The position numbers were made by a program, and so were the translations under genes. The notes under the pieces are model-generated. The model saw only the letters and a program-made list of their open reading frames with translations, searched no databases and had not been told where the DNA came from. A stretch of DNA of 64,000 nt. Origin: Cucumis sativus. Its lineage: Eukaryota; Streptophyta; Magnoliopsida; Cucurbitales; Cucurbitaceae. This document shows, in pieces, positions 12,942 to 26,900 of this stretch (the stretch's first letter is position 1; each line of letters starts with the position of its first letter). The stretch lies in NCBI RefSeq assembly GCF_000004075.3, contig NC_026657.2, positions 6,572,001-6,636,000 on the forward strand, written 5' to 3'.

Positions 12942-14086
12942 TTATTTAAGTGGATCAAAGTTGACTACTGATCTATAACTCTTCCCTGCTTGCCACCCAG
13001 CTGGAATTACGTTGTTAGCAACCACAGTCTTGCCGGAGTCGAGGGCAGTAAGCCTGAGGGAGAAGGGTGCTTGAAGTGCTGAGCCGGAGTCCAGCTTCCA
13101 AACTGCACCCCATGACTGCTTCATTGGAATCCATGAGTTTGAGTCCACGGCCCCCTGTTTCAGCTCCACTGAACCAAGTTCCCCATCTCCATCCTCATAC
13201 TCGATCAGAGCTGCAAAATAGTTCGAGTTCGACCCCGAGTCAACGATGAAATTGATCGACGTTCCTGGATAATTGCATTCCACCCTACCAGCCAGATATA
13301 TAAATATATATAAGACTACTTTATTTAACACAACATAGTACCAAAGCAGAAAAAGTAATCTAATTTATCAATAAAAATAAAATATTGCTAAAAATAATTA
13401 ACTTTTGTGTACTTTTAATTACCTTTTATGTTGAATGTGCAAAACACCGAGACTGCGTAGTTCTTCTGCCCGACCAGTAGCAGCCATAGCACCAAAAGCA
13501 GTGCCACTTAGGTCAAAGTGGACGGAGTCGGAAGCACAGGATCCACCGGGACAACTATCAGTTATAACCACTGTCACTGGATTCCCTGAGCATGCGCCTT
13601 CTCCAGAGCATTTCACCTGATAACAAGCTCCACAGGCTTGGCCATATTTGTACAAAGAAGGGCCTCCCGCCGCAATAAACGACGAAAATGGCGGTTGCTC
13701 CACCGCTTTTCCATACCCACATGAGCCTCCTATAAATAAAAATAAAAATAACAATAACAATACACACACACACACACATATATGCAGTTGGATGAAGTGA
13801 GATTAATTAAGATGATATTAATTTTTTAATTAAAGGTTGGCATAAAATAAAAGTAGTGACAAGTGATGATATATAGTAATTAAGTGCAATATATATAGTA
13901 GCTAGGTATAGTACCATCACTCCCAGCACCATCAGGAGGACCGTACCAAGTGGCGACGGCGGGGGACCAATCAGAGTCATCGGACTGATACTTGGAGACG
14001 TTAAAGGATTTGGGATGGAAGCAAAAGGAAGGGGGGGCAAGTGAAAGAGAGATGATAAGGGCAGCAAAGAAAAGAAAATGTGTCAT
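12942..14086 (-). CDS. EXPB: Beta-expansin, three exons
   Basis: Secreted cell-wall loosening protein. Exons on the minus strand are 13915-14086, 13423-13729 and 12942-13284, all with GT/AG borders and consistent phases, giving 273 aa (normal for EXPB). Residues 1 to about 22 form a signal peptide ([19 protein letters not shown]). Domain 1 is the GH45-like barrel: ATWYG followed by cysteine-rich GSCGYG and [12 protein letters not shown], with the HFDLS motif in the second exon. Domain 2 is the pollen-allergen/CBM63 type (VECNYPG, then SWGAVWKLD, then AGWQAGKSY). Family members loosen the wall without hydrolysis at acid pH, mainly in growing tissue. The ATG was chosen because it begins the signal peptide. 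I cannot say which numbered EXPB this corresponds to. Confidence 0.95.
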
Positions 14087-14181
14087 TATTTTACTTAAAG
14101 ATATGGTGTGTGCAAACTTAATTAGTCTGTGGAGTGTATGTGACTATGTGTGTGGGTTCTCAATGGGTTAAGAGTTTGGCC

Positions 14182-14189
14182 TATTTATA
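14182..14189 (-). promoter_or_regulatory. TATA box of the beta-expansin gene
   Basis: TATAAATA on the minus strand lies about 95 bases upstream of the expansin ATG. That fits a transcription start roughly 65 bases before the ATG. No other well-placed TATA motif is seen in this leader. Confidence 0.6.
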
Positions 14190-17100
14190 GACTTCCTCAT
14201 CCCCTCCCTTTCCAACTATACCTTCCTCATCAATTACTTTTGCTTATTATTATATATTTCTTCACTTTATGCCCATGCATCATGGGAGTTTGTATATATA
14301 TATATTTTCTTAGGCAACAATACAAGCCAACCTTTTCGGCGGGTGATGTCCGTTTTGATCATTTTTATTAAAAAAAAAAAAAGTGAAAATATAATACATA
14401 CAAATTATTTTTAAAATTACAAATTAACTTTTAATCTGAGAGATATAAAAAGCACACACTCAATCATTATTTTTATTTACCCCTCAAATCAACTCTGCGA
14501 CCTATACCATAGTTTCTGGCCACCTCACAGAATTATGGGTATAAAAAGTAAAACATATTCATTTTGTTTTCCCTTAGTTCAATTCATGTGTACATATATC
14601 TCTATCGTAACACATCATTAACTTGTCATTGTAGATATAGATTAATTAGTAATAATTGGTATACCCAAACCCAGTGGAAAAACTTATTGTAATATAATTG
14701 GATGGTATGTTACGTTTATTAGGGAGGGAGATCATACAAAAGTTAAAGTTCACGTATGACGAACATTGATTGCCGCCGGCCTCCTAAATTCAGATAATTT
14801 GAATTCTCTCTCCCTAAGGGTTTCCTAAATTCAGATAATTAGTTATAGTTTTTTCAATTCAATAAAATGATGGATCTTTATCTTAGGCGTATTTCGTAAT
14901 TTCCTTATTCACTAGGCTCTTGGGAGTTAGTGCCAAATTTAAAAAAACTGAGGGTATAAAAGAAATAATAAGAAGAAAGATCCAAAAGAGAAATAATAAA
15001 GAAAAGATTGATTGAAATTTGAAGATGTGGAAAAGGAGAGAGGGAGGGGGATAGGGTTGGTTAATGGAGGTTATTTAGGCGTTGAATTCCCAATGTCACA
15101 TATTACGCCCTAAAACAGTCCACCATCTTCGCACGTGCCCCTCTCCTTAGTCCTTCTTTTTCTTCTTTGCCCTAATTTTTCGTTTTCTTTTCCCAACACT
15201 AACAAACACTTTTACTTAACTGTTTTCTACTCTCAACATATATTTATATATTTATTACTATATATTTTCCATTTTCATTCCAATTATTTCAACACTTTTA
15301 CTCTTCCTTCATTATTATTTCAATCAATCGTATCTTTTAATTTGACTTAACTACATTTTTTTCCCAATCAATTTTTGACTTTTTCCCACAATTTTATATA
15401 AATTATATTCATATAATCCCTTAATTATGCTCTCTCTTTTTTCCTAATTATCAATCCAAACCTCCAGTGTTCACAACAGCAGAGATTTACTGATACAATT
15501 TTCTTTTTTTCAACATTTAAATATGGGTTTAATAACTATTTCACTTTTTGTTTTAAAAATATTTTCAAGTTCAAGTCCAAGTTTTTCTCTTAAAATGAAA
15601 ATATTCAGAAATGGAAGAACTTTTACTAAAAACAAAAAGTAAATTATGGAGGAAACAAAAATAGTTTTAACTTTGAGTTTATATATATAAATGAAAGGAT
15701 ACGATTAGACACTTTTTTTTATGAAGCATATCTCAATTGGTATATAATATATTTGTTAACGATCAAATCTTTCTATCCCTCGGATGGTACTCAAAAAAAA
15801 AAAAACCGACCATAGTACTCTATATTTATGTAGAAAAAGAGAGGAAGAAGTGTGGTAGCAATTTGAAGGAGGCAGAAGCACATGGGTAATGGGTTTATAA
15901 ACGTCAGGTTGAGAAAATTGAAGGGACGAAAAAGATCGAGTGCTCAAATTTCTTGTGATAAGGTTAAATAAAATCGAAGAAAATTACGAAATAAGCAACC
16001 AAATCACATGCCAATCACTTTCACTAATTTCTTATATTAATCCCAAATTTAATTCACTGCGTCAACAGATTACACAAATAATTAAATATATTAATCCCAT
16101 ATTAATTACTTCTTTATTATTATTATTATTTTGCATTGAACATATCATGTATTGTAATTAGCATAATTACGCTTTAAACTCTTGCATTCATACACTCTCA
16201 AAAGGGTTTGATAATTATTAGGGATTGGGAGAATTCTCCAATACTTGTTTTCTCTGTAGAATAATCAATCGGTACATAGTTGATAGTACCATTTTATACA
16301 CCAAAGTTTCCTTCAATTTGGGAATATATATAAATAACATATTTGTTAAAAACAAATCCAAAAGAACATTAATAATTAAAGACATGATGAATATTTGAGT
16401 AATAATAATTTAAATCTTCAAGTGTATTATATATATATATATATAGTATATGGATTTATTGATGCGTGCTCTTTGGAATTAATGCCACGTCTACTAAATT
16501 TGTCTAACAATTTCTCCCAATGACAAATTCCAAATTAAACCAACCTCTAAATTAACCTTAAATAAGACAAAAGTATGGATCTCATTAGATATCTTTTGTA
16601 TTAATTAAATATGAAAGCATGATTATATATCATATTTTTATTTGGTTGATGGTACCCTTCCAAGAAAAAAAAATAGATTAAATGATAAACCAATATAGCC
16701 TCCGTTATTAATGCAAATTATAAAGGAAATTGTGTAGTTAAGGAGGTCGTTGTTCAATTTGTTTGCATGTTATTTTGATAGTGAAATCTCAACCATAAAC
16801 CAAAATGTTTCATTTTCAAAAAGGTACCAACTATATGAATTCTTTTTTCCTTTTCATTCAAAATGATAATATATGTATGTATTTGGCTGATAGCTCCATT
16901 AGTCATTTGGATTATATTTGTTTAGAGATGAGGGGTGTTTTTAATTAAAAAGGCATAGTTATGGTTTATTTTTTTAAAAAAAATATGTAGCATGTGGATG
17001 ATAATCACCATATAATTTTACTTTTGGACTTCTTTAGATTGGGTGGAAACAAATGCATACTCCATCTTTTGATAATTAACTTTATGTTTTGGATATTGCA

Positions 17101-18410
17101 TTTGTCTTGCTTAATATGCACTAAGGAAATTTTTAATGGAGTTCTCAAGGGCAATTTTTAAATATTGTCTTTAGTTATCAAATTAACAGATATGGTTAGT
17201 TTTAAGACAAATCTATTAGTAGGTATTGTATAATTTAAAAACCATAGACATTTTAATTATCTAAAGCATGAATAGTAACACATACATTTTGCATATGAAC
17301 TTTTTCTAACTCAAAAAAAAAAAAAAAAGGTTAATACGAGTGTTTTAACTTTGAACTACTTGCATCACGTTTGTGCAATGAAAATTTTTGAATCAGTTAA
17401 TTGAGTTTGAAACTAATTAAAAGTGGACATATGTCCCAAATTGAATTTGAAGATAGTCTAAGTCTTCTTTGTCCTTTTAGTTTTACTTAATTAGTTTCAT
17501 CGTTTTTTGCCTACGTAGGAATTAGAACTTAAAACCATTTATATTTTAATCATATTTGTGACAATTGACCACAACATGCATAGTGTTTTCTTTCTTTTGA
17601 AGAATAAGTCAGTTATCAAAATGAACAAAGCAAATTGCTAGATTGCCATAAAAAATTCATGTGTTATCAACATTAAATTTAGTTTGATGTTTTCTCACTA
17701 TTTTAAACGGTAAGAAGATAAGAAAAGATGCTTCAAATATATAATAACAATTGGTACGTGATAACCTTACAATTATTGGTATATGATAACCCTAAACCCT
17801 GTCGTCGAATTAATACAAGCGAATCATAAACTCCTAAATTTAAGAGTCAAATCAAAATGGAACTCAAAGGTCATCCTTCCATCTATTATTGATCTCCTTT
17901 GGCCACACATCTTGAAGAGAAATTTTGTTCATTTATAACTAACTATTAACAAAGCTTTTCTATCTAAAAGATTGAATCTCAAAAATCATTAATAATAATA
18001 ATAATATCTTAAAATAAAAGAGTTTTTAAAAAAATATAAAAGTAAGTTGAACTAAAATTTCCAAGTTTTAAATAATAAAGATGTTTCAAACAAAATAAAT
18101 GTGAAGGAGACTTGGATTATAAATTTAATTTAGATATTAAAAAATATAACACAAATAGGTTTGATGTATCAAAATTACAATTTTTCCAAAACAAATATTG
18201 AATTTATATGAATAATACACATTTTGACCTAATGATAACAAAGTGCAATATTAAATGGATAATTATAATTTTTAAGCCCATTAGATATAATAATATCCAA
18301 TAGACTAAACCGTGGTTTAATCTGGTTTGGTCTGGTTTGGCTGGGGTTCGGTTTATAAAGGATTTAAAAAAACTGAAAACCAAATATCGGAGAAGGAAAA
18401 GTAAGGGGGG
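14190..18410. other. Intergenic region, no gene seen
   Basis: Long AT-rich stretch between the expansin promoter and the SEC61 beta gene. It contains CT-rich segments near 15.1-15.5 kb and scattered TA repeats. All open frames are short, with low-complexity translations. I see no transposon ends, tRNA or known miRNA. Confidence 0.55.
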
Positions 18411-18417
18411 CACGTGG
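18411..18417. promoter_or_regulatory. G-box upstream of SEC61 beta
   Basis: CACGTGG lies about 180 bases before the putative leader-intron donor of the SEC61 beta gene. It is a candidate bZIP/bHLH site by motif only. Confidence 0.35.
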
Positions 18418-18590
18418 TAAGCAGATATTGGTTAGGAATACGTCAAATACAAATAGGCCTAAACTTCAATAGAAATAGAAATAAAGAAAAAGAAAAGTTA
18501 GAATAAGCATTTCCCTTCTGAATTCCTTCCATCGTTTGGACTTTGGAGGCTCCCCATTCCAACCAAACAACTCTCTTCCTCCTCAGGCAA

Positions 18591-19608
18591 GTATCCCTCT
18601 TCTGCTTCCATGAATCCATGATGAGCAAACCTGATCTATATTTTTTTTTCTTACGATTTGGTAAATTAGGGTTTCCTAACCATTCTAGTTTTTCTACGAT
18701 TTCGGTTGCCTCTGGACTTTGGATCCTCGTCAGATCTGGATTTATTTTATTATATTTTTTCCTAATTGATGTTCGAGTTAATTATATTTTTTGCGAATTT
18801 TGAGAATGTTCGTTTCTTTGCAGAGATTTATAGAACCAAATTTTCTCTTGTTTTCCATCTCGATTTTGTTTTGTGAAACAGATCTCCCCCTTTCCTCCTC
18901 CTTTTTCTTCAGTTTGGCGCTAATCTGTGGTGGCTGTTATAAAAAATTAGGGCTCGAAATTGTTTCTTCCCATGTCCATATGTTTGGCTTCTGTTGTTAA
19001 CTTATAGGTTAATTATATGTTTTAATTTACAAACTCTAACTTTGAGGGAGGGTTTGAGGCCTTGCGCATTGCCTGGTTCGAGGCCTTGGGGAAGTCAAGG
19101 ATCTAATAGGTTTTTTTCTTCAATAACAAAATCGTTAAATTAGCTTCTGATTCCATTCATAGTTTGGTACCTTGCCTTCTAATTATTCTTCTAAATTATT
19201 GATCTGAATCAGTTCCGAATCTGTCAGTATTAAATCTCAACTCATGCATTATGGCCTACTAATTGGTTTAATTACACAGTACCTAGTTTTAGGGGTTCAA
19301 AGTTCATTGTTTCGTATGTTAAATAATCCATATTCATGTTAGTAAACATTTGCACGGACTTTCGGAGTTCTAGCTAGACTAATTATATCCTTCGAGAACA
19401 ATTGTTTGATGGAGATGGAGGTTGTCTTGTTAGATAATGAAATTTTGATAACCTGATTTGAGAAAGGTCAGGGAAGGTTGGAGATTAACATTCCTTCCTG
19501 CATGTTCATATTTGATTCAGAAGTGTTCAACAAGGGATGTCTCCCGTTTACGATGACTCAATTGTCAGCTTGAAAGTTTCTAACTTCTCGTTCTATTTGT
19601 CAATACAG
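18591..19608 (+). other. Probable 5'-UTR leader intron of SEC61 beta
   Basis: A CT-rich leader-like sequence ends at 18590, directly before a GTATCC donor. A strong acceptor (caatacag) ends at 19608, one base before the ATG. Leader introns of about 1 kb are common in plant housekeeping genes. The intron is inferred from splice-site quality and position; transcript reads would settle it. Confidence 0.55.
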
Positions 19609-19609
19609 A

Positions 19610-19858
19610 ATGGCTTTAGGTGGAGGAGGTCCCCAGAGAGGAAGTGCGGCAGCTACTGCCAGCATGCGCAGGAGAAGAACAACAAGTTCTGGTACATCTG
19701 GAGGGGCAGCTGGAACGATGCTGCAGTTTTACACGGATGATGCTCCTGGACTCAAGATATCCCCGAATGTTGTTCTCGTCATGAGCATTGGTTTCATTGC
19801 TTTTGTTGCTGTTCTCCATGTTATGGGTAAGCTGTACTTCGTGCGAAGAGAAGCCTAG
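19610..19858 (+). CDS. SEC61B: Protein transport protein Sec61 subunit beta
   Basis: Small tail-anchored subunit (82 aa) of the ER Sec61 translocon, which moves nascent secretory and membrane proteins across or into the ER membrane. The N-terminal half is Gly/Ser/Ala/Arg-rich and cytosolic ([14 protein letters not shown]). The conserved core [17 protein letters not shown] comes next, then one transmembrane segment (about residues 54-74, [20 protein letters not shown]) and the terminal KLYFVRREA. Length and termini match plant Sec61 beta. The coding sequence is a single exon starting at the first ATG after the inferred leader-intron acceptor. It converges with NOT1, about 1 kb apart. Confidence 0.97.
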   Translation: MALGGGGPQRGSAAATASMRRRRTTSSGTSGGAAGTMLQFYTDDAPGLKISPNVVLVMSIGFIAFVAVLHVMGKLYFVRREA

Positions 19859-20900
19859 AGGGTTTGCCCCTGATAAAAGTGTGATGCATATTTAAATTCA
19901 TGGTGGAAAAATTTTAATTTTGAACTGAACTTTCGTTTGTCATGACAGTTAAAACTAATTTGGATTTTGTTACTAGTTAGAATGAAAGAGTTGTTCTGTC
20001 CTTGTCTAAATTTTGCCTTTTGCGTTACTCGAGTGTTGGTTATTCTTATGCACATTAAAGCCTACTACAATTTACAACATGACAACCACCAGAGTGTAGA
20101 ATCAGATTTGTTGTGGGAACGACGTTGAATTTCAATGTTATGCTTGGGTAACGCAAAAGGCTAGTTACTAGGGGCTCTTATATCGTAAGCAATAGGGGCT
20201 CTTATCGTTTTTTTTCTATTCCCATTGTTTATGTTAAGTTCCTTGGAAATAGTGACTGCAAAGTTGCTTAGGCTAGTTACTAGTAAGGCCAAATGTGTGC
20301 CAAATTGATTCAATTTTTTAGCTCTAATTCGGATATTCAGTTCTCGTAAATCAATGAATTCTTTGTTTCTGGTGAAAGAACGTAAATAAATTCCAACCAA
20401 GACAAGATTTGGAACAAAAGTAATAAAAATGGTATTATATCATCTTGGCTTGAGAGATAATTGAATCTCCATTTATAGGACGTGCAATTATTTTACATGA
20501 GTTTTGGAAGATTATATTACAAGGAGTTTATTTGAACCGACTGACGTGCTATAACTTCATAATTGTATTGGCTAAAACATTCTGGCTTCTATTGTCCACA
20601 TCCATCGTAAATTTGATAAACTAAACATAAAAAATTAGTGTTTAGAAATTAGCAGGGTACAAACATGAAGCGTGGTGGAAGCTTTTTCACAATAAACAAA
20701 GAAGAATTGGAACCGTAGATTAATGCACAAAAGACTCGGATATCAATGAAATATGAAGCGTGGTGGAAGCTTTTACACAATCAAGAAATTCGAAATCATA
20801 TTAACTTTAAATTGAGCAAGAAATAATATATACAGAAGCGTTAAAATGGGGAATTAAACGGTGTGGTACACATGAATGAAAAAGGCAAATATATTACAAA
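19859..20900. other. Convergent 3' flanks of SEC61 beta and NOT1
   Basis: This space holds the 3' UTRs of the two converging genes. It contains two direct-repeat pairs: 14 bp (20158-20171 and 20270-20283), and about 28 bp with one mismatch (20665-20692 and 20753-20780). No additional gene is seen. Confidence 0.6.
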
Positions 20901-23900
20901 TTAGTGGGCGGTGTCGGGAACCCAATTTTGAACCATATTTTCATCTGCAGATTTAGGTCCGCCGCAGGATCTAGACACTGACTCGAATAGTCTTTCGATA
21001 TCTGGTGCACATCTTATGAAGGAGCGGTTCCAAAAGTTATATCTTGGGTTCTGAAAATATTACACATCCTCTCCCCTTAGTATATTAATGTAACAATGTG
21101 AGAAGTTTAAAATGGATACAAGTTGGGATTTTCATTTACCTTAATAAGCTCAATGAAAGTAATCAGCAGACCCCATGGATGAGGTCGATTAACAATGAGG
21201 CGTTCCAACAACACCCTTGTTATCTGCTCCTGGATAATTTCCTGCCATTGTTCCAATAACACATTATTTATTATTTACTTTTTTATATAAAAGAATACTA
21301 AGGGAAGAAAAAGTGCAAACAGAATAACTGACCTGAGTTGATTCTGCAAATAAGTATAGGAGAACAAAAGAAAAGTAATGAGTGTGGGTATTCGGATATC
21401 GAAGTTGGTTAGCAACAGCATTGAGGAAGAGGTAACGCCCTTCAGTATCCAACTCCACAATCAGAGTCTGAAAAATATCGAGAGCAGCTCCCACCAAGAA
21501 TACTGCTAATGTAACAGTATTAGCACTTGACTGCGCATGAGGACTTCTTGCCTGAAGTTGTTGGATGGCCTGAACAGTTGTATAAACAACATTACCATCT
21601 TTTAAGTTCGAAACAGGATAATGGATCGAAAATTGAAGAGAAGTCCTAAAACTGTTACACGCTGACATTAGCATGCAGAATGTATAACTGAAGCAAACCG
21701 ATTGAGAAAAATATAGCCAACAATTCCCAACTTCCAATCACTAAATGCTCATTTTCCAGACTACAGAAACTAGTGCTAAGCATTATAGCACAGCATCAGC
21801 CAGAGATAATCACGAAGTATAAAAACGGTTTGAAAGGTAGAGAACCAAGTACCTGCATCCCAACGTAAAGTACAAGGGAGTTAATCAAAGGCACATTGTA
21901 ACGGGTCCCAGCAGAAGCAGCTTCACTGGGAGGAAGTAGCAATTTCTGCTTCAGATCAGCCAGAAACGAGGATCCTTGTTGCCTGGTCTGCAGAGGGAGG
22001 AAAAAAGGGAAAGAAGAGTAATGCAGATGTAGGTGAGAAAAATATAGTACACGAAAACAAAGGCGATAAAGGATGGACAGCCAAGAGAAAAAAAAATGCC
22101 TAAAATAAAGATTCAAAATTTTACTTAAAAATAACAGTAAAATATCAATAGTAGTAGAAAAGAAACTATCAGCAGTTTGTTAGATACCTAGATTAGTATA
22201 GGGTAGGGGTAAAAGGGTAATTAGATTTGTTGGTAGTTAGTTGGTTATAAATAGGAAGTTGGGGAGGGAAGAAGGGTATGAAGAATTTGGTGAAGAATTA
22301 GGGCTGCAACATTCCTTGAAAAAGTGGAAGCGCAGAGGATTAGGGTAATTTTCTGTTTGAGATATCAGTGTTCTATCACAGTTCTTGCCCTTAACAATCT
22401 TGCTTAAACTACAAACAAAAACGATGAAGCTTGTTACTTGTTCACAAATGAGAACCTTTTTTTCAATTGTTGGGGTTTGTTACAAGTTATGCGGTTTTCT
22501 TTAATTCTATCTGTAAAATGCATTTATGTTAAGAGTTGGCTGTTTTTAGTAAGGCTTCATAGCCGTTACCTACAGGTTGTCAAGGAATTAGTTATTCACT
22601 TCCACACCTTTAAATAGCCGTAGCTAGGCTGAATTAACTCATTCGTTCATTCAATAAGGAAATCTTGGACTTCTCAATTGTTCAACAACAAGAATCTGAG
22701 TATTGTGTTGCCGTTTTATTATTTTTTTTTTTATAAGAAACATGCATATTCATATAAATAGTGAATGCCAAAAGAAGTACCTTGAGGTACTCATCCACAT
22801 CAGCCTTCATCTGTTTCAATTTAAGAGCTCCATCCACCTCAGACAGAATACGTGGAGATTGATTGATTTCCGCAAGCAAGTCAATCTGCATGTGATGGGA
22901 ACTTGTTTAGTACCTCATAATTTATTTCCATAATCAAAATGCTCGCTAGAATATGAAGACTAGACCTTCAAGTTGGGAGTGGATGGATCTGGAAGTCTCA
23001 TGTTTCGAGGAAACGCACTAAGGATGATATTTCGCATCTGAATGCAGCTAGGAGGAATCACATCGCAGAAGGTAAAATGATAATCACATAGAAACTCGGG
23101 GAAATCGTGAAGCAAGACTAGCAACACCCTAAGTGTGCCTTTATAAAGAAAATGAACCTGCAAAAAGTAGACGATAGACAATAAGTGCCACTACAAAAGA
23201 AACACTCAGCCACTAATGAGGTGGATGACAGAACAAAAAAGAAGGGCAAACCGGTGGTCCAAGCTCAGCATTCCGCAAAAAAGGTTCCATGAATTGAAAC
23301 ATGTCTACAAGCAAACGTTGGATGTAAGGCCAACCCTTCTGACTATTCCCAGTAAGCATCTTTGGCATAAAACTTCTATGACTAACCAACTCAAGCCAGG
23401 CATAGCTGGGGAAAGTATCAACCGCAGGGAGTAAGTCATTGCAATAATAGAAAATTCAAGAAAAGAACAAAACGTCTATGCAATCTTGAATACACATCCA
23501 CAGATATAGGCCAAGATCCTTGTTGAATATTTTTTTCCCTCTAAATAAAACTATTGATTCAGAAATGAGAATAATATAAAAAATTTACAAAAAAAATGAT
23601 AGCCCATTAGAATTGGTACCACTAGAGATCTAATTACAAAATCTAATTCCCTATATACCAATTAGTTCCTCGATCAAAGATCAAATTAGGAGACAAAGAA
23701 CAGACGCTAACCTGAATGCTGGAATCTTAAGAGGGTGCAAAGCATGAAATGCATTAGCAAAGGCTGTCAATATCTGCAACGTGGTGACGGAAAATTTAGA
23801 TTATTCATGAAGGAAAGAAAGAAGCAATTATTAAGAACGAGTGATTTCATACCTGAAAGTTAGCACCATCAACAATAGGTTCTAGAGACCCCAGGTCAGG

Positions 23901-26900
23901 AAGCCAGTTAATAAACAATCTAAAATATGGCCTTGGATTGAATGATCCTTTCTTCTCCTCGGCATCTTTCTGAATAAATCTTACGGTCACTGCCAGAATC
24001 TGTAGCAATACAGAATAGAATTACTAAGTCATGAGCAAACATGCATAATATAAGTAAGGCACAAAGTAGATCTATAGCCCATTACCCTAGATAAAAGAGC
24101 CGTTTTACCAGATCCCTGGAAATAAAAGAACAGAACATGTCAGAAGCAAATAGCTTGTATTCAAGATGGTGATATAGATACAGTACACACACACACACAC
24201 ACACGGGTATATGAAGAAAAAAAAAATTAATTGAAAAAGGACCAAAAAAGGAGCAGGGCAATATTTTACAACAGCAAGATGCATGTGTGTTCTCACCTTC
24301 AAGATTGAAAATACAAGCTTGGCATAAATGTCAATTGCAAGGAAGGAAAGATTCTGTATTTGTTGGGGTGATTGTAATGCACCCGAGTTAATTACTTCAG
24401 ATGATAAGCAATGTGCCACAGAAATCTCCTACATTGCCAACGATACAGTAAGTTGGAAAAATAAGAATATGATTCAATGCTAAATAGAAATTAGAAAAAC
24501 AAAACAAATTAAAGCATACCGTGAGTAAACGGAAAAACCGATCAGTCATATCATCCCCTTTCAGAAGTCCATTCTGATGTAATTGCAATATGAAATGATT
24601 GAAGGCAGCTTCATTAGCACCAGGAAGCTCACATATTCGGTACCATTCAGCAAATAGAATTGACACCTACAAGATGTAAATTGAAATCTTGAAATCCATC
24701 TGTTGGTTATTGTTGGAAGAACAAAACAATTGGGGACATTCTAAGTTCTAATGTTCATTCACATATTTACAAAAAGATCAATAGCTTTTCTGCATTTACT
24801 TGGGAGGGTAAGATTGCAAGAGCCAAAGCCCAAACGTGGATCCAAAACAGAGAAGATATGACATGGATACAATTAGTCATCTAAGACAAAGTCATGGCAA
24901 CGGAACAGTAGTAAATAAATAATTTTTTAAACATATATCACCTAACATTTCAGTGATGTTGGCGTAAGATGTTTACATACTCTCGTAAGAAATTCGTAAA
25001 AAAATAATGAACTATGTAACAATGCAAGGGCCTTTTTTCTTTTTCCTTTCCCTTTATTTTTGAAACAACATATCGAGAGGTTCAAATATTAATAATTTAT
25101 TTCTAATAATAAGATGTTTTCTATCAAAAGATTCAACAAACACCAAAAACTTTATTTTTTTTAAATGGTTCAATATCATGTAATAAATAAGGAAATTTGA
25201 AACAGAAATATTTCTGAATTTATATGTTCAATAATGTAAGTTCGATATTACACCTTAAGAGAACTACCTCTAATGGCGTTTAAATCCCTACAGAGTAACT
25301 CCGACATTCACACTCCAAAAACTAATTTCTACAATTTCAAACAGTTCTTGTCTCTTATAAAAGCTCTCAGAGCATTAAATGATGATATAAAAATAACATC
25401 ATAAGATATCAGAGGATAATCAAATTACCTGATCGCGAAAACCGGCTGGATCTTCAGATTCAAGAATACTAGAATCTTCTCTGTTCGTTATGGAAGGTAC
25501 AGGAGCCTGTTACAGAAAAAGGCAACAAAACTAAGGAATCGAGAAAACACAGACACATCTCTCGTTGTTATAGTAATTATAGCAGTCTTCTTAAGAAACC
25601 TTCTTGTCTCTGGCAAGTCTAGCCTTATCGTCCTTCCCAACATTAACCCCAGATATAGCAGCTACACTTGTAGCAGGATTCTTGATTATCTCAACCAGAT
25701 GCTGCAAAGGCTCAGAAGATCCAGGTTTTGCAGCAACCTACCAATTAAACGACAAAGAGACTTTAGAAAAGTACCAAGGAAGAGTCCTCCAGTAACTCAC
25801 ATACAACACAAACCTTAGCTAATGCATCAACAAGATTGTGAAGTTCTGAAATTACACTCGATTCATCCACAACCAAGGTTTGGAGGAGTGATATAGCAAA
25901 CTCTGTTGCAGCCTCTGACAAATTGCTTAAATGGTCAGTTCATATTGACACCATAAAAAAAGAAAATATTAAGAAATCAATATGTTCACTTACTATTCCT
26001 GCCTCCATCAATTAGTTTCGCCATATGAACATTATACTCTGCAAGATTCAATAATTCACTGCGAATAAGGCCAAGAGTGATGTCCTTGTTGTACTTCCGT
26101 TCTTCCTCAGAGTAAATCACCTGTAAAACAATAAAGTTGTAGATGATATGATTTCAAAGGCTGACTTAGAAACTAATCATTTTTTTTAGAGGCAAAGAAA
26201 CTAAGAGTTAGAGACAAGATAGATTTAGTAAATAAATTTTAGTGCATGAAGAATTTGTTATACAAGTATATATATATATACACACACACACAAGCGTACA
26301 CACATACATATACGTGTCTGCAAACATATCTATACACATCTGCATCATGTAGAACATCAGTAGGTTGTTCCACATTAATAAGAAAACCCTTGGGCCAGGA
26401 AAATTATAAAGTAAGGTAACGAATAAAATAATATAAAACCTATTATATACACATAGTTCATGTCAAAAGATAAAGTTTGATTGCTAGAGGGTTCCTTTTT
26501 GAATTTTGAAGTGGTGTGCCATTCTCAAGCTTTGCATTGCCCCAGTTGCTATCATAATTTTCTATGCGTGTTTGTTATCTTAGTCTTTATTTCTGCTCCT
26601 TTTTGAGACATACTTATGTATTTTTCTATTTTGTGTTCTTTATTTCACATATTTTGGAGCTGACTCTTTTCATTTTTATCATTTATTCAATAAGAAGTTA
26701 TGTTTCTTGTTTAAAAAAAAAAGTGAACCCATTTATTTAATTGTCATCTCATTATTTTTCCTATGGGGAGCAATCGCAGATCTTCTCGTCCCGCTAAGGG
26801 CAAGCCCATCAAGACCACGCCAACGACCAAGTGCAAGCTTTATCTAAGCAAACTCATACTTCTACCTTTACTCGACATCCCATTCTCCCTCCCTGTCCGA

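Noticed and set aside
13558-13779. Minus-strand frame starting with a Cys/Val repeat and a hydrophobic stretch
   Set aside because: It runs through the CA-repeat expansin intron into an exon in the wrong frame; splicing removes its start.
24086-24118. GSGKT sequence in the NOT1 product, resembling a P-loop
   Set aside because: The full Walker A spacing (G-x4-GK[ST]) is not met, since the residue five before the second Gly is Ile. The region aligns with a non-ATPase part of NOT1.
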